A DNA stretch of 64,000 nt from Melitaea cinxia (Eukaryota > Arthropoda > Insecta > Lepidoptera > Nymphalidae). The position numbers and the translations under genes were made by a program. The stretch lies in NCBI RefSeq assembly GCF_905220565.1, contig NC_059396.1:7413206-7477205 (forward strand), in the 5' to 3' direction. Shown one piece after another: positions 39,501 to 50,352 of the stretch (positions are counted from its first letter, which is position 1; the number at the start of each line of letters is the position of its first letter). The notes below the pieces were generated by a model. The model did no database searches, was not told where the DNA came from, and saw nothing but the letters and a program-made list of their open reading frames with translations.

Positions 39501-40641
39501 GGGCGGCTGACGTCACTCCAGGCTAGCCTTGGTATTGAGGTCGGTGCTCGAAATGGCGGCGGTAGAAATGTTGTCTCAGCCGTTGTTAAATTGAAGCAGA
39601 AAATCATTGTTGCGTTTAAAGGACATTAAATATTTGGTTCCTACAAATAATGTTCTCTGCAATTCTATTATACAATGGAGATCCATCAATCTGCTCGTCT
39701 AGGTATACAAGGTAGGATATGCGTTGCATCAGTTTTCTAGCGGCAAGATATCCTGCTTGGTATTTTTTGCTTCATTTGGCAGTATTTATATGTTGTATTA
39801 ATGTAATATTTATAATACTTATAAATTTAAATGAAGATTTTAAATCGTTTTAGGATATTATATTTGACTCATATTGATATGCAAAATATACAAAAAATAA
39901 TTATAAAAAAAGCTTTACCTATTTATGGTACTATAAAAGATCACGAATGAACGTTGTTATTGGTATCTTTATTGTATTTAAATAAAATAAACAACAATGT
40001 TTACCAAATTTAATTTTCGTTTGTTGTTTTAATTTATAAACAAAAAAATCTTTTTAGTTAATGATATAAATAGATTGTAAAGAAACAAATTAGTTTTATA
40101 AATCAGTATACTTTAAATCAACACGAATTTTCATCATTTTATGTATACATAAGAAACCGTATCGTGTGAATAATTTGAAAATTAACTATGTAGGGTTTGA
40201 TTTCATATTAATAAAATTAAAAAATTACGAATTAGGACAAATTAATTTTATAAAATATTACTTATAAAATAATAAAAACTAACGATACAAACGAGCGATA
40301 AATATTACCAGTTCAAAGATTTAGCAATAAAATCTAAATATTTAGTCCCGACAACATACTTTAAAGATATATTGCATTTACACAATTATTTCTGTGTTTT
40401 AAAATTGTGTGTGTTCAAGATTTAAATCAAACATAAATGCTGCTGTTCTTACCCTCCCTACTATTAAAGTGCTTAAATGATAGCACTCGATTACTCTGTG
40501 TTAGGTTTGAAGGAAACGTAGTTTCTTAATAACCTTTAATTAAAGTGGCGTTTCTTCTTCTAATAAGGTCCGAGTTTATATATTTTACATATTTACTTCC
40601 CGTACCATTAAGTTCCGAGAACAAGACATAATTAAACTTAC
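36570..40641 (-). other. mbl intron immediately downstream of the coding exon
   Basis: Begins at the GTAAGT donor (40641 downward on the minus strand). AT-rich, with mixed patches at 37660-37770 and 39410-39560. No second coding exon is seen. The 39.4-39.6 kb patch (GC-rich, with GGCTGACGTCACTCC, a CRE-like TGACGTCA) is a reasonable enhancer candidate close to the exon. Confidence 0.7.
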
Positions 40642-40830
40642 CTTGATGCTATCGTAGCAAGCGGTGACCCTTCCATTCTGTACTTCGACGGTTGCCGGGG
40701 GATGTGCGAACTTGCACTCGGTGTCTGGTCGCGAACACTTATTGCGTTGGAACTCGCGGCACACTTCGAGTTGAAGCCAACGTGAGTCTTTTCCATTGAG
40801 GAGGCTATTCATGTTCACCATGGTTGCCAT
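40642..40830 (-). CDS. mbl: Muscleblind, first coding exon (partial CDS, N-terminus plus first CCCH zinc finger)
   Basis: Muscleblind/MBNL proteins bind YGCY-type RNA motifs and regulate alternative splicing and RNA localisation. This exon encodes 63 residues. They begin MATMVNMNSLLNGKDSRW, followed by LQLEVCREFQRNKCSRPD, and end in ACYDSIK. The first CCCH finger is complete: C24, C32, C39, H43, spacing CX7CX6CX3H. The exon ends after the Lys63 codon at a consensus donor (AAG|GTAAGT, GT at 40640-40641), the family's conserved exon boundary before the second finger (GRC..). The start at 40830 is the first in-frame AUG; upstream the frame meets a TGA about 110 nt away with no AUG between. Met4 and Met7 are alternative starts. 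The second finger and the rest of the protein are not found in the window and should lie beyond coordinate 1. The sequence agrees closely with insect mbl as I remember it. Confidence 0.96.
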
Positions 40831-40868
40831 CGTTGCACTGTGTAGGAGAGTATGAGTAGCGCGCACAA

Positions 40869-40931
40869 TTACGTGGAGCGAGTGCGGCGCATATGCAGGG
40901 GGGAGCGAGCGCGTCCGCGCGCTCCGAGCAT
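40869..40931 (-). promoter_or_regulatory. Upstream ORF in mbl 5'UTR (20 codons, two AUGs)
   Basis: A uORF opens at AUG 40929-40931, has a second in-frame AUG at 40890-40892, and stops with TAA at 40869-40871, about 38 nt before the main start. It is out of frame with mbl. It is arginine-rich because of the local GC content, and I recognise no peptide. It would be present only if the long 5'UTR is transcribed. Short uORFs of this kind usually damp or gate translation of the main ORF; that role here is inference. Confidence 0.4.
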
Positions 40932-40993
40932 GCACTTCTCACTTTCGCGCGGCGATCGATTCGGTGACCACTGTGGCGCTCGCGCACCCTTCA

Positions 40994-40999
40994 CTACAT
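40994..40999 (-). promoter_or_regulatory. Start-stop uORF (AUG directly followed by UAG) in mbl 5'UTR
   Basis: The minus strand reads ATGTAG here, a minimal uORF of one codon. Start-stop elements stall initiating/terminating ribosomes and lower downstream translation. It lies about 165 nt upstream of the mbl start. It matters only if the long exon form is transcribed. Confidence 0.3.
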
Positions 41000-41182
41000 A
41001 CACTACTGCACACGCGAATGTAAATGGAACACACGAAGATATCCCGCGGTTCGACGAATATTAATTACGAAGTATTAATCTTAGAATTATGTTAGAATTA
41101 AAGACACCGACGTTGCAAGCTTATTTAGGCAAGTATTAAAATATTATTATCACACGCGTTCGTATCGATGTTGACGGTTGAT

Positions 41183-41218
41183 TTAGTAGAGGGCGAGCGG
41201 TGCTTGGTGTGCTAGCAT
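41183..41218 (-). promoter_or_regulatory. Upstream ORF in mbl 5'UTR (11 codons)
   Basis: AUG at 41216-41218 opens an 11-codon ORF ending in TAA at 41183-41185. It is the most 5' of the three short uORFs noticed in the candidate exon. No peptide similarity is recognised; its presence depends on the long 5'UTR model. Confidence 0.3.
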
Positions 41219-41326
41219 GACTGCGGCGGCCGGTGCGGGTCTGGGCAGGCGACGGTAGGGCGCGAAAAAAGCGAGATTAGCGGCTCGGCGGTCAGCGAAC
41301 AAGCCGGTGCGGTGCGGGTCTCAACT

Positions 41327-41450
41327 CTGCGAACAACAAAACACAATGGTTACTCTCCGGGCGGTCAGCCCCGGAGCCAAGCACAAGCGGCTACCGGGTT
41401 AGGAAGCGAGCACTGCGGCCGTTCTCAGGCCCGCGCCGTATACGTCTATA
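41327..41450 (-). promoter_or_regulatory. GC-rich flank of mbl exon 2 (possible alternative promoter)
   Basis: The sequence stays GC- and CpG-rich for about 100 bp beyond the putative acceptor, unlike the AT-rich intron on either side. It is therefore either an alternative promoter feeding directly into the exon, or an intronic enhancer/splicing region. A CTAAC branch-like motif is present near 41.4 kb. No TATA box is seen. Confidence 0.3.
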
Positions 41451-44400
41451 TTACTGCTACTGACATAGTCGAGGCAATCATCATGGCATTCAGCCCAGTC
41501 AGACAATGTTAGTTGGCGGTAACCATTTTTAATTAAACAAAAAACGTCTATATTTGGTTAAGTAATTACACATTTACTTGTTGTTTCTTATGATGATACC
41601 TCACATCTTCCAAAGATTGAATAAAGGTAATGGATAAACATTTACCTTTTAGTAACTGTTTTAAGTGCAACATTCATATTAAATACATATTTTACCGCAT
41701 AAAGACAGACAGTACGTAACAGACACCCAAATTCTATTCATACGTAATATATGAAACGTATATTTGGTTAAACAACAATGGAGGTTTATGAAATATACTA
41801 GAATAAGGGAAATACATACGGGTATAATGTTAATATTTGTGTTTTTCTTTAACTATTTCAAATTTTTATAATTACAATATGTAGGACATATTAATAAGCG
41901 ACATGTAAATAGGATCAGATAAAACAATCGTTATTTTTATGATGAACCGTGGTTGATAAGGTGTTACGAGGGCATGGTGTGGCGCGACTTAAACAGGTGT
42001 CGTACCAATAATAACGCTAGCCAGAAAGGCGGACGTAAATACAGGCGACATCATCTGTTGCAGCCAAAAATTAATAGTCACGTAAAATATAAACTGGACA
42101 CTAAAAATCGAGGTTGTGGCAACTGCAGGAAAATGATGAAACGGCCGAGATGAGTGAACACACCGACGAACGTTAGAGGTGGAAACATTCTTTGTGTGGG
42201 CGCCGTGAAGAGGAACGTAGCTATCTGGGGCCGGTAACAGGGAAAAACTCGTGAAACCAAATACTATCGTAATGCGCTATTTAAAGCATAACCCAGTTGA
42301 AAATAGCTCAGTGTGCGGCAACGCAACGTCGCGCTCCTCATCGTGCATAATCTTCAAATTTTGTTTGAAATAGGTGCAGTAGCGTTGTGACGACATACAC
42401 CCACCTCCTTATTGAACAAGTCAATTAAGAAGCCATTCATTTATACACTAGACAAAATATAATTTATTTATTTATTTATTTTATATTAAAACTTACTAAG
42501 CATACACTAATATACATTTTACAAAAATGTTTACAACTATTTGCTGAGTGTTGTTTTATTTACAAGTTGCTTATAAGAGCAATATTCTCCTCATTTGTTT
42601 TAAAGCGATATAATATTTGTGGGTAATTACTAATAATTACTTCGAAATATTGTAAAAAAAATGTAAAACTTATGCTGACTGATTATAATATAGTCAGATA
42701 CAATTTATATTGATTGCGTCAATTAAGGCGTAGTATATAAGTCACACTGAAATACATTTCACAGGTATACGTAAACATTTCACAGATATTTCCAGGTAAG
42801 CTTTGCATGTCTTATTCAGCGTCTTACGTGCGCTGGCATTCAAAAAGAAGGAAACGAATCGGATCGGAAATGTAATCCTACCGAGCACACATAACTAAGC
42901 GAACTCAAAGCAAATGGACATCGTTTTATTTCGAGCATTAAACAAGTAACTGAGAATGGTAGCGTCAAAGGATATCGGCGTCTGATTCTTTTCACGAGCA
43001 CGGTGCCGCTGGCTGGGTTTCTTAGATGCTCGACACGCACGGGGAAGACATTCAATAACAGAGTGAAAAGATTACCGAGAGCAATCAGACGGAAGCGAAT
43101 CTAAATAAGAATCTCGTGAAAGCGGTCGGGTGCGAGGGTGTTGCGAGGGGAGGAGAAAAACAGTCGGGCCTTTGTGATCGACGATTCGATCAAATTGCAA
43201 TACAGAAAATTTACACTATGATTTTAGGATTGCGGGAAGTGCGGCTAGATGCAATAATAACAAATAGGTGAGTCTCGTCTCGCTTCTTCGCACCCACGGT
43301 CTTGACCGGGAATTGAACCTGGGTCTCCCACCGTTTAGGAGGGCGCTCTTACCACTGAGCTATCAAGACAATAAGAATGCAAAGAACGAGCGTGATCTCG
43401 TAGTTGTTTAGCAACATCGATATCTAAGTAATTGTTATATTTTTTGTTACGACATTGTTACTAAATAAATTACCAAACGTATAAGTACGCTGGTAAACGA
43501 ATACCTAGTATTACCACATTCAACCGCACCTTTCCCTCGCTGCCGTTGCCCACACACGATTGAACTTTATAACGTGACATTTGTATCGACGTTGATTATG
43601 ACTGTCCCACTTATTCAATTTATATACTGACGCATAAAACATTACACATTTTTATTAGAAAAATTGCCTTTATTTAATCACTATAAAGTATAAAATTGTT
43701 ATCTTATCTATAGTATATTAATACGTGAAGCAAAATCTTATTACCCCTTTTTACGAGAGTATTCATCATCATACATCAAAAACAGACATCAGAAACATTC
43801 TTTGTATATACATGCCAGTGGACAAAAACATATGAGACCCCTAAAATAGTGAAAAACTTTTATTTTAGTTATCCTACAAAGTACAATAAATATTCTGTAA
43901 GAAAAGAAAAAAATTCTAAAAATTAAATAGTCTCGTAAGATAGGACGATCGATCATGTCCATTAAAAATAAAATAATAAAATCTTTAGAACGACTTGCAC
44001 TGAAGATTGTAATATCTACGATAAGGAAGTACTTTATTTAAAATTTCATTTACGTCGTGCACCGTGTCACAATCGATTTCAGAATAGGTCGTTTATTTAG
44101 AGCGCACAAAAACTAAATTGGTTAAGATTTGTTCTCTTTTGTTGTCGCTGCTCGAGTTTATATTCAGGTACCGACGTTAGTACGATAAGATGATAAATGG
44201 TTCAAGGGATAAAAAGTATTTGGTGACCAGGCAGTTGAACAATAAAGCGGAAAAAGAAGCAGACAAGAGCAAGAGATGACCTTGGGTTGCGGTGTCGCGC
44301 TCGGCCGCGCTCGCGCCCGTCTGCAAACGCCAGCGCCGGTCGCGCAAAAACTGTCAATTAATACGTTCGCCTTCGACACGCTTCATTTGAGACGTGACAC

Positions 44401-47400
44401 GCTCCAAATAATCATTATATTACATTAAATTATCTTATTTTCACTATTACAAATGATTAGCAACCCAATCTAACAAAACTTTAAAATGCTAGATCGGTCG
44501 GTATTTCAATTTATGTAATTTTAGAAGTTTAATAAAGTTGTTTACAGCGATGTTGATATTTAAAAAATGTGTTACGTTTAGAATTATTATTAGGATTCTT
44601 TTCAAATAACGAATTTTATTTAAATATATTTATTTTTAAATGGTACGTCATAAATGTTACATTATATCAATTTTTGTATAAATAAATTTATGTCTTTATA
44701 GAATACTTCCTTATATCAATTCAGAATCTAAATATTCTGGCCTGTCTGTCTGGCCTGTATTCGATTATGGTCGGTACCAGTAATAAAATTACAAAAATTA
44801 AGGGATATATACAAGATTTTTTTGTTTATCGCTTGAATTAAAAATAACACGTAACTTATACGTAATAGGTAGAGTTCGTTTCATATTTCGTAACTTTTTT
44901 ATATTTTTTATCTTTGCTAGGTGTATCGAACTACGTTGAGGTCGTCCGTTTTTTTTAGATACGATGAGTTGGTGACTGCAAGTGACCTCTGTACCTCTCT
45001 GAGGACAAATTGACACTAATATTAAATTGAATAACTCGATTTAGTCTTGTAAGTTTCGGTAGATAATCCACTAAAAGAGGAATATCAGTGGGAACTAAAT
45101 ATCACAATTACAAAATTCGTTTAAACTAAAGATGATCATACAAACGCAGTTTTAATTTTTGAGGTTAAATTAGAATAAATTTGTTTAGGAAGAAGAACTA
45201 TATTAACTTTTAATACAAAAAATAATTAATAAAATCAAGACAAGTATTTAATCAAATTTGTGAATAATTAGGTTGTCGTTACGTCTATAACTTTTCTAAT
45301 CTTTTAGACAGTAAATTTTTCGTTAGAAAAAGTCTATGTCCATACGATAAAATCCCTTCTTAAGATATATGATGGGTATTTAAATAGTAATTCGTGCAAA
45401 GCAAACATAGGGACGAAGATTTAAGTCTAGATTAACAAGACGTCGTCACCGAAATTTATCGTCATTGGTTATTCTGCGCACGGCTCCACATTCGTTGGAC
45501 ACACGTGGTCGTTTGAGTCACAATATAAAGAAAGGCCTCGTGGTAATATTAACTTACAAACATTAATATGAATGGAATATGACAACTTTTTCATTCAATG
45601 TTTCTGCACTTAATTACAATTTCTACAAGTTAAAATATGACTTACCAGCTAGTCCGGACAAATTGATGCAAATACTGTGCAAAGCAAACCGAATTTTAGT
45701 CGAGCACGTAGGTCAGTTCCGGCAGTCAAAACAAAGGCCATTGTTACCTGTGCGGAGCAGATTGCAACCAGTACTGCTCTCGTATTCGGGACATGTACGA
45801 GGCACATTAAGCAGCCTCGGGGGACGCTAGCAGACTAGTAATTAGCAAGAGAGGCGAAAAATTTGCGACGGTTTAAAATTTACGAGGCGCAAATTACACG
45901 ATTCCGGCGCTATCGCTGCAGCACGGTCGTTAATGTACACGCCTTATCGAACAGCGTACGACGACTGCTTGAGGAATTGGGAGCCCTCGTGTGATATTAC
46001 ATTAAACATTGATAGCGGCGTAACGATACAAGAATTGCATAAAAAAACACGAATGGAATAAAAACCTTTAGCTTATTAAGGGTTTGTTTTGGCGTCGCAA
46101 GCGTTGCAAATGCGGTTTAAACATTTTTTTATGAATTAAAAATTTAATTTACATTCACCATGAACCATGTTCTTTTTAAAGGCATGGCATTTTTATGTTA
46201 TAGAATAATATGGCGACTTGTGCTTATCTTAAGCGTAACAGTGCGTTATCAGTGATTAATTTGGTCGAGTAATCTACAACTTGGATTCGTGTATCACATC
46301 CGTTATTTTTACAGAGATAAGATAAAAATTCTTTCCGATAACATCTGAGACTCTACTTAGATTTAAGTGCATTTTTTATGAAATAATCACATACTAATTT
46401 GAAATATTTTATAGAAAGCAATATGATGCAAAAGATACATTTATTTTTACAAGCGTAACATTTTTATAACAACGAATATCGTTTTATTTAACGAACTATT
46501 TTCGAAAAGCTTGAATATAAAAGAGTTTCATAGCCTCTCTTGCTTTTTTGTGGTTTTAGAATTTAAAATTATAAAATAAAACAAAAAATATTGTACTACA
46601 GCGGGCTCTATTGACAGAGGTTTCATTGTTGTGAGCAGGTAGCGGAGCCAGCTGTTACCCTCGTAGACGAAACGGTGCAAACAGACCATTGTCGAGCTTA
46701 GCTGATCCAATATACCGAGAATTTTCAAAATTAACACATGCACCATTTGTCACTTTTAAATTGTTTATCTTTCACAATTTCGAATAAAGCCTTTTTTGTT
46801 ATTTTATGCACATATATGACTACCGTACGACATATTTTACTAGTTTACAATATTATACAGAACTTGTTGTATTTTAGATTCTATTAAATATGTAAAACAA
46901 CGATGTAGGTTATATATTATGTTGTTGCTGCTTTGTTTTTTGTAGTAACTATTTCTGTACCGTTGATGTTCGTTAAACTATCTATCACATAATAATTTAA
47001 GTTAAATAAGTTTTTTTTTTAATTTTTGCATAAATGTTGCAGTTTTATTATAAGTATTTATTAAAATCTTTAGTTTAAAATTCATCACAACATCTCTACA
47101 CAACTTTTACGGTCAAAAAGTACAACTATAGAAGGAAGTATTTGACATTACTTTGTCTAATTTACAAATAAATATTTTAATGACTTTTAAAGAAGTTTTA
47201 AAGGTACGATTTTTTCACCTAACAACAAAACTTAACTTATAACTCTAAACACCGGTAATTTATATTTACTTCTACCTAACAATAATTTTGTTGCCAAAGT
47301 TATTATTCTTGTTTTATTTACTTGAGACCAAAGAGTAACATGTGATAAAGTCATACATACCAATTTTAAACTTCTTTAAATATTTTATTACCTAAACGAA

Positions 47401-47890
47401 CAAGTAGTATTTTTTCCGGATGACGTAACTTTTAATACTCTTCATGATCTGAGGTAATACTTTTTTCTATGGGTACCGTGCAGAAATTTTAACTAAATAG
47501 TAGTAGTCATAAAAATGCTGAATTTGAAAGAATATAAATAATCAAAGCAGCAGTGCGTTCACCAATGCACCGAGCAGGTCTAGTTACCCAATGCGAAAGC
47601 TCTCATATGGGGACGCAGAAAACTCAAGAGCGAACTTTGAACTGAGTATCGCACACTTAACACTGAACGCTATTTTTCGCTAAATTTCCGATTAAATTCG
47701 GAAATCACAACTGCCGTAACGCAATGACACTAAATATGAAAACACTAGCAATACGAGGAGGGTACGATAAGATTATAAGATACCATGGAAACACCAGTTT
47801 TATTCACAAACTTTCACGATGCTCACTTTGACGCGAGTTACAAATTCAACAAATACGAGCGTTTCTAATATAATGAGCGATAACACTTAC
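41451..47890 (-). other. Presumed first intron of mbl
   Basis: Spans from the candidate first-exon donor at 47890 to the candidate acceptor at 41327. AT-rich, with the tRNA-like relic, a (TTTA)n stretch at 42461-42482 and GC-richer patches at 43080-43170 and 44280-44345. Frames 41953-42153 and 45579-45830 have no recognisable domain. Confidence 0.45.
43299..43369 (-). pseudogene. tRNA-like relic (tRNA pseudogene or SINE head)
   Basis: A 71-nt minus-strand sequence has a perfect 7-bp acceptor stem (GTCTTGA/TCAAGAC), a D arm GCTC-AGTGGTAA-GAGC, and a B-box-like GGTTCAATTCC. Defects: a T-T mismatch in the anticodon stem, an A-C mismatch in the T stem, C at position 37, and an AAA triplet in the anticodon position, which is unusual for eukaryotes. 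It is therefore probably a tRNA pseudogene or the head of a tRNA-derived SINE. The pol III boxes may still be functional. It lies in the presumed first intron of mbl, on the same strand. Confidence 0.6.
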
Positions 47891-48102
47891 ATGATGAGGG
47901 ATAAACAAGCCGGGTAAGGGAGCGTAAATGTCCAAAAGTCAAATCATAGCAAGTTGCACGAAAGTTGGGAAAAACGATTCGCCGGTAGCGTAGAGGTCGC
48001 GTTCGCGGCCACGGTAGGGCGGCACGCGTCGTGATCGGAGCACGAGTGCGGTGCACAGAGCGGCGCGAGTCACACAAGCACAAGCGGAGTCGGCAGGCGA
48101 CT
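47891..48102 (-). other. Candidate noncoding first exon of mbl
   Basis: On the minus strand a GC-rich block grades into a stretch ending CCCTCATCAT|GTAAGTG, a consensus donor (GT at 47889-47890). An Inr-like TCAGTC on the minus strand spans 48099-48104 (A+1 at 48102) and could mark a start. It is on the same strand as mbl, about 6.6 kb upstream of the acceptor at 41326, and no other gene on this strand lies between. An open frame of 142 codons (47865-48293) crosses the block, but it runs past the donor, has no recognisable domain and is best explained by GC bias. The other strand is open too. Whether this exon joins mbl is inference. Confidence 0.4.
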
Positions 48103-48300
48103 GACGGGTGGCGAGTGGCGCGGCGCGGGACGTCGTTGCGCGCGCACCCCTCACCCCGCGCCACCCTCGGCTGCGCCGCTCCCGCGCCCCCTCCCATGCC
48201 CCGACGCGCGACGCCAGCCGGCTGCCTTATCACGCCGCGCGGCGCGCCGCTTCCTTTCTCCTCATGCAGTTGCGAGCTTTTCGCCACTGCCACACTTCCG
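47985..48300 (-). promoter_or_regulatory. CpG-rich TATA-less promoter candidate
   Basis: This is the most GC- and CpG-dense stretch of the window, in otherwise AT-rich DNA. No TATA box is seen at the expected distance from the Inr-like TCAGTC at 48099-48104. The bases at +28 to +33 do not fit the downstream promoter element consensus. Such islands often mark developmental gene promoters in insects. Its position upstream of a good donor on the mbl strand makes an mbl promoter the simplest reading; a bidirectional promoter is possible. Confidence 0.4.
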
Positions 48301-49854
48301 CCCGCCCCGTTGATTATGTTGAATTTTTACCGGTCAATGTGTTTTACATGACGACTACTTTTAAAATAACTATCATGATTTAAAGATCTATAATAAGCAA
48401 GCGACGATGCAATTTCATTTTCTTTCCAAAAACTTATTTTAAGCAAAAATATTAAATCTTAGTAATGTCTTAAATATGAACAGTTGACATATCATATTTG
48501 CAGATTAATTTCATCTAGACTTAGGATGCTTTATAAGAAAAGGAAGAACCGTTTATATTTTGGTATGGGTTATACCTTACAAAGAAAATAATGGATATAG
48601 GACTAATGCGAGAATGGGACATCACATTAATGTTTAAGCGAGTGCGAGAGATTGGCGCTGGCGAAGCCCGGTGAAAGTGCGCTGGAACAAGTTTGAGTAC
48701 TGCGCGTGACCTGCCCGAGGACACGCAACCAACCACTTGGCAATATTGCGCTGGATACAATTGGGAACGATTCCATGAGATTTGTAATACTAAAATGCGA
48801 TTAACCGTAGCTTTACTTGTTCGCTTAAGCGGTACTTTATTATATTGGAACTACATCAAATAGGTACTTTTGTTTTTGATTGTTGTTAGAAAATTTCATA
48901 CTTTAAGTAAATTTAATTAGTAGACTATGGAAGATTATTATTATTATTCTAACTAACCTTACTAAAAATCATTAATAGGTAATAAATGAGCAGGTGGGAT
49001 CTATAATTGCTGTATATGCAACTAATATATTGATTTGATCATTATTGTAACTGCGAAAATGTTACCAACATTTACGTGTAGCTTAAAATAACATTTAACA
49101 TTTTTAACGTTTAATTTGTAATTTTACAAAAAATTTAGCCCAGTAATAAATACATTATAAAATCAAAGCTAAGTGCAGTCGGGCCCCAAAGATACGGAAA
49201 TGGGAGCACAGATAGAATAGAAAACGAAGACATTATGAAATCGGACAGGATCGTGGAGGGCATTACATAAGGTAAACCGTATTGACTACGAAGCCCCAAT
49301 CTCGCATCTGCAACGTAAAAGTCAAGCGGACCGCAATATTCTTTTATATTCGCACACTGAATTTCAGATAAATTAGGAATGATTTGTTTGCCGTGTAGTC
49401 GAGTATGCAACAAGACTGAGCAGGCCGAGCCGCAGTCACGATGCGATGACGACGTGAGCTCGTTTTTGCGTCGCGCGCCTTCGACCGTGACGTCTAAACT
49501 CTAAAGGCTCATTTATATACTTCTTGCGGCCGTCTCGTCTCGAAACGTTTATTTTTTTAATATTAATGATATAATATATTCTTAATGATTACACCGAATA
49601 TGCCACGTGGCTTCATGAAGCACGAAAATGAGGTTCAATAACCTCTTTAACAAATAATATGTAACAATAAAATCCATCTAATTATACCGCCATTAGATAA
49701 CAACTTAAAAACAAAGTATATAGGTATGTTAAAAATAAAGAATATATCTTAATATCTTTTTGTATCTGTCATGCAATATTTGAGTATAGATAGTTTTGTT
49801 TTTAATTTATTTTTTATTTTTTTTATAAATAGTTTTAGCCTTATATAGATATTA
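48301..49854. other. Region upstream of candidate mbl promoter, nothing assigned
   Basis: AT-rich with GC-richer spots at 48640-48740 and 49430-49500. No coding exon recognised. Confidence 0.5.
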
Positions 49855-50244
49855 TTTATTTATTTATTTTTATTTCTTTATTTATACTTTATTGTACACC
49901 ACAACTACATTTTAAAAATTAAACACATTTAATAACATTTAAAGACTGTGAAATAGATACAATGTGCGGACTTATGGCTATTTAGCCATTTCTGCCAGAC
50001 AACCCAATTAAAGGAAGGATAAATTTAATATAATCTCGAGACAGGGTAGGTGATGCAGTTACGTATATGAAAAACTTACATACATACACATATAAATACA
50101 TACATACAAACATACATACATAATACATAACCTTATTATAAACTAATAAATAAATAAAAAATAATCATTATTATTATAATTGACAAAATTAATAATATAC
50201 ATATTAAACTCTGAGTGAAAAACATATTAGAAAAAAATCTCGTT
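49855..50244 (-). mobile_element. 3' tail of the LINE copy
   Basis: This AT-rich stretch follows the LINE stop codon on the minus strand. It contains ATAC-type simple repeats (about 50085-50130) and ends in TTTA-rich simple sequence near 49855. It is the likely 3'UTR of the retrotransposon copy. The outer boundary is approximate and no target duplication was identified. Confidence 0.5.
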
Positions 50245-50352
50245 TTATGTCGTCTCCAGTTTAAGATAGTGACTTTTTACATACTTCTTAAATGCCTGTA
50301 GTGACTCAGCCTCTTTTATTGGCAGACTATTCCATAAACTTACAGCTTCAAC
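50245..50352 (-). pseudogene. C-terminal end of a LINE reverse-transcriptase ORF
   Basis: The minus strand reads AVSLWNSLPIKEAESLQAFK then KYVKSHYLKLETT-stop (TAA at 50245-50247). 'LWNSLP......L..FK..' is the typical C-terminal motif of reverse transcriptase ORFs in CR1/L2/Jockey-like LINEs. Upstream protein sequence is lost, so this is a 5'-truncated copy. Confidence 0.75.

Larger units (their letters stand above)
40642..41326 (-). other. mbl: Candidate full extent of mbl exon 2 (5'UTR plus first coding segment)
   Basis: A strong 3' splice site lies on the minus strand just above 41326: a T/G-rich tract (TTGTGTTTTGTTGTTCGCAG) followed by AGTTGAG. A branch-point-like AGTAACC sits about 22 nt upstream. 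With the donor after 40642 this gives a 685-nt exon with a 496-nt 5'UTR. Drosophila mbl also has a long UTR-containing exon at this place, the one that circularises. A competing weaker acceptor (CTCTCCTACACAG, AG at 40838-40839) would shorten the exon to 40642-40837 and leave a 7-nt leader. Transcription starting inside the GC-rich 41.2-41.4 kb zone is a third possibility. Splice sites are seen in the sequence; their use is inferred. Confidence 0.5.

Noticed and set aside
40831..40935. N-terminal extension of mbl by 35 codons in the same open frame
   Set aside because: The extension opens with GTG, not ATG, and the frame meets TGA just upstream. The first in-frame AUG is at 40830, matching the family start.
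43299..43369. Functional tRNA gene
   Set aside because: Mismatches in the anticodon and T stems and an AAA anticodon make a working tRNA unlikely; kept as a relic.
47865..48293. 142-codon open frame on the minus strand
   Set aside because: It is Arg/Ala/Pro-rich from GC bias, the opposite strand is also open, it crosses a consensus donor, and it has no domain.
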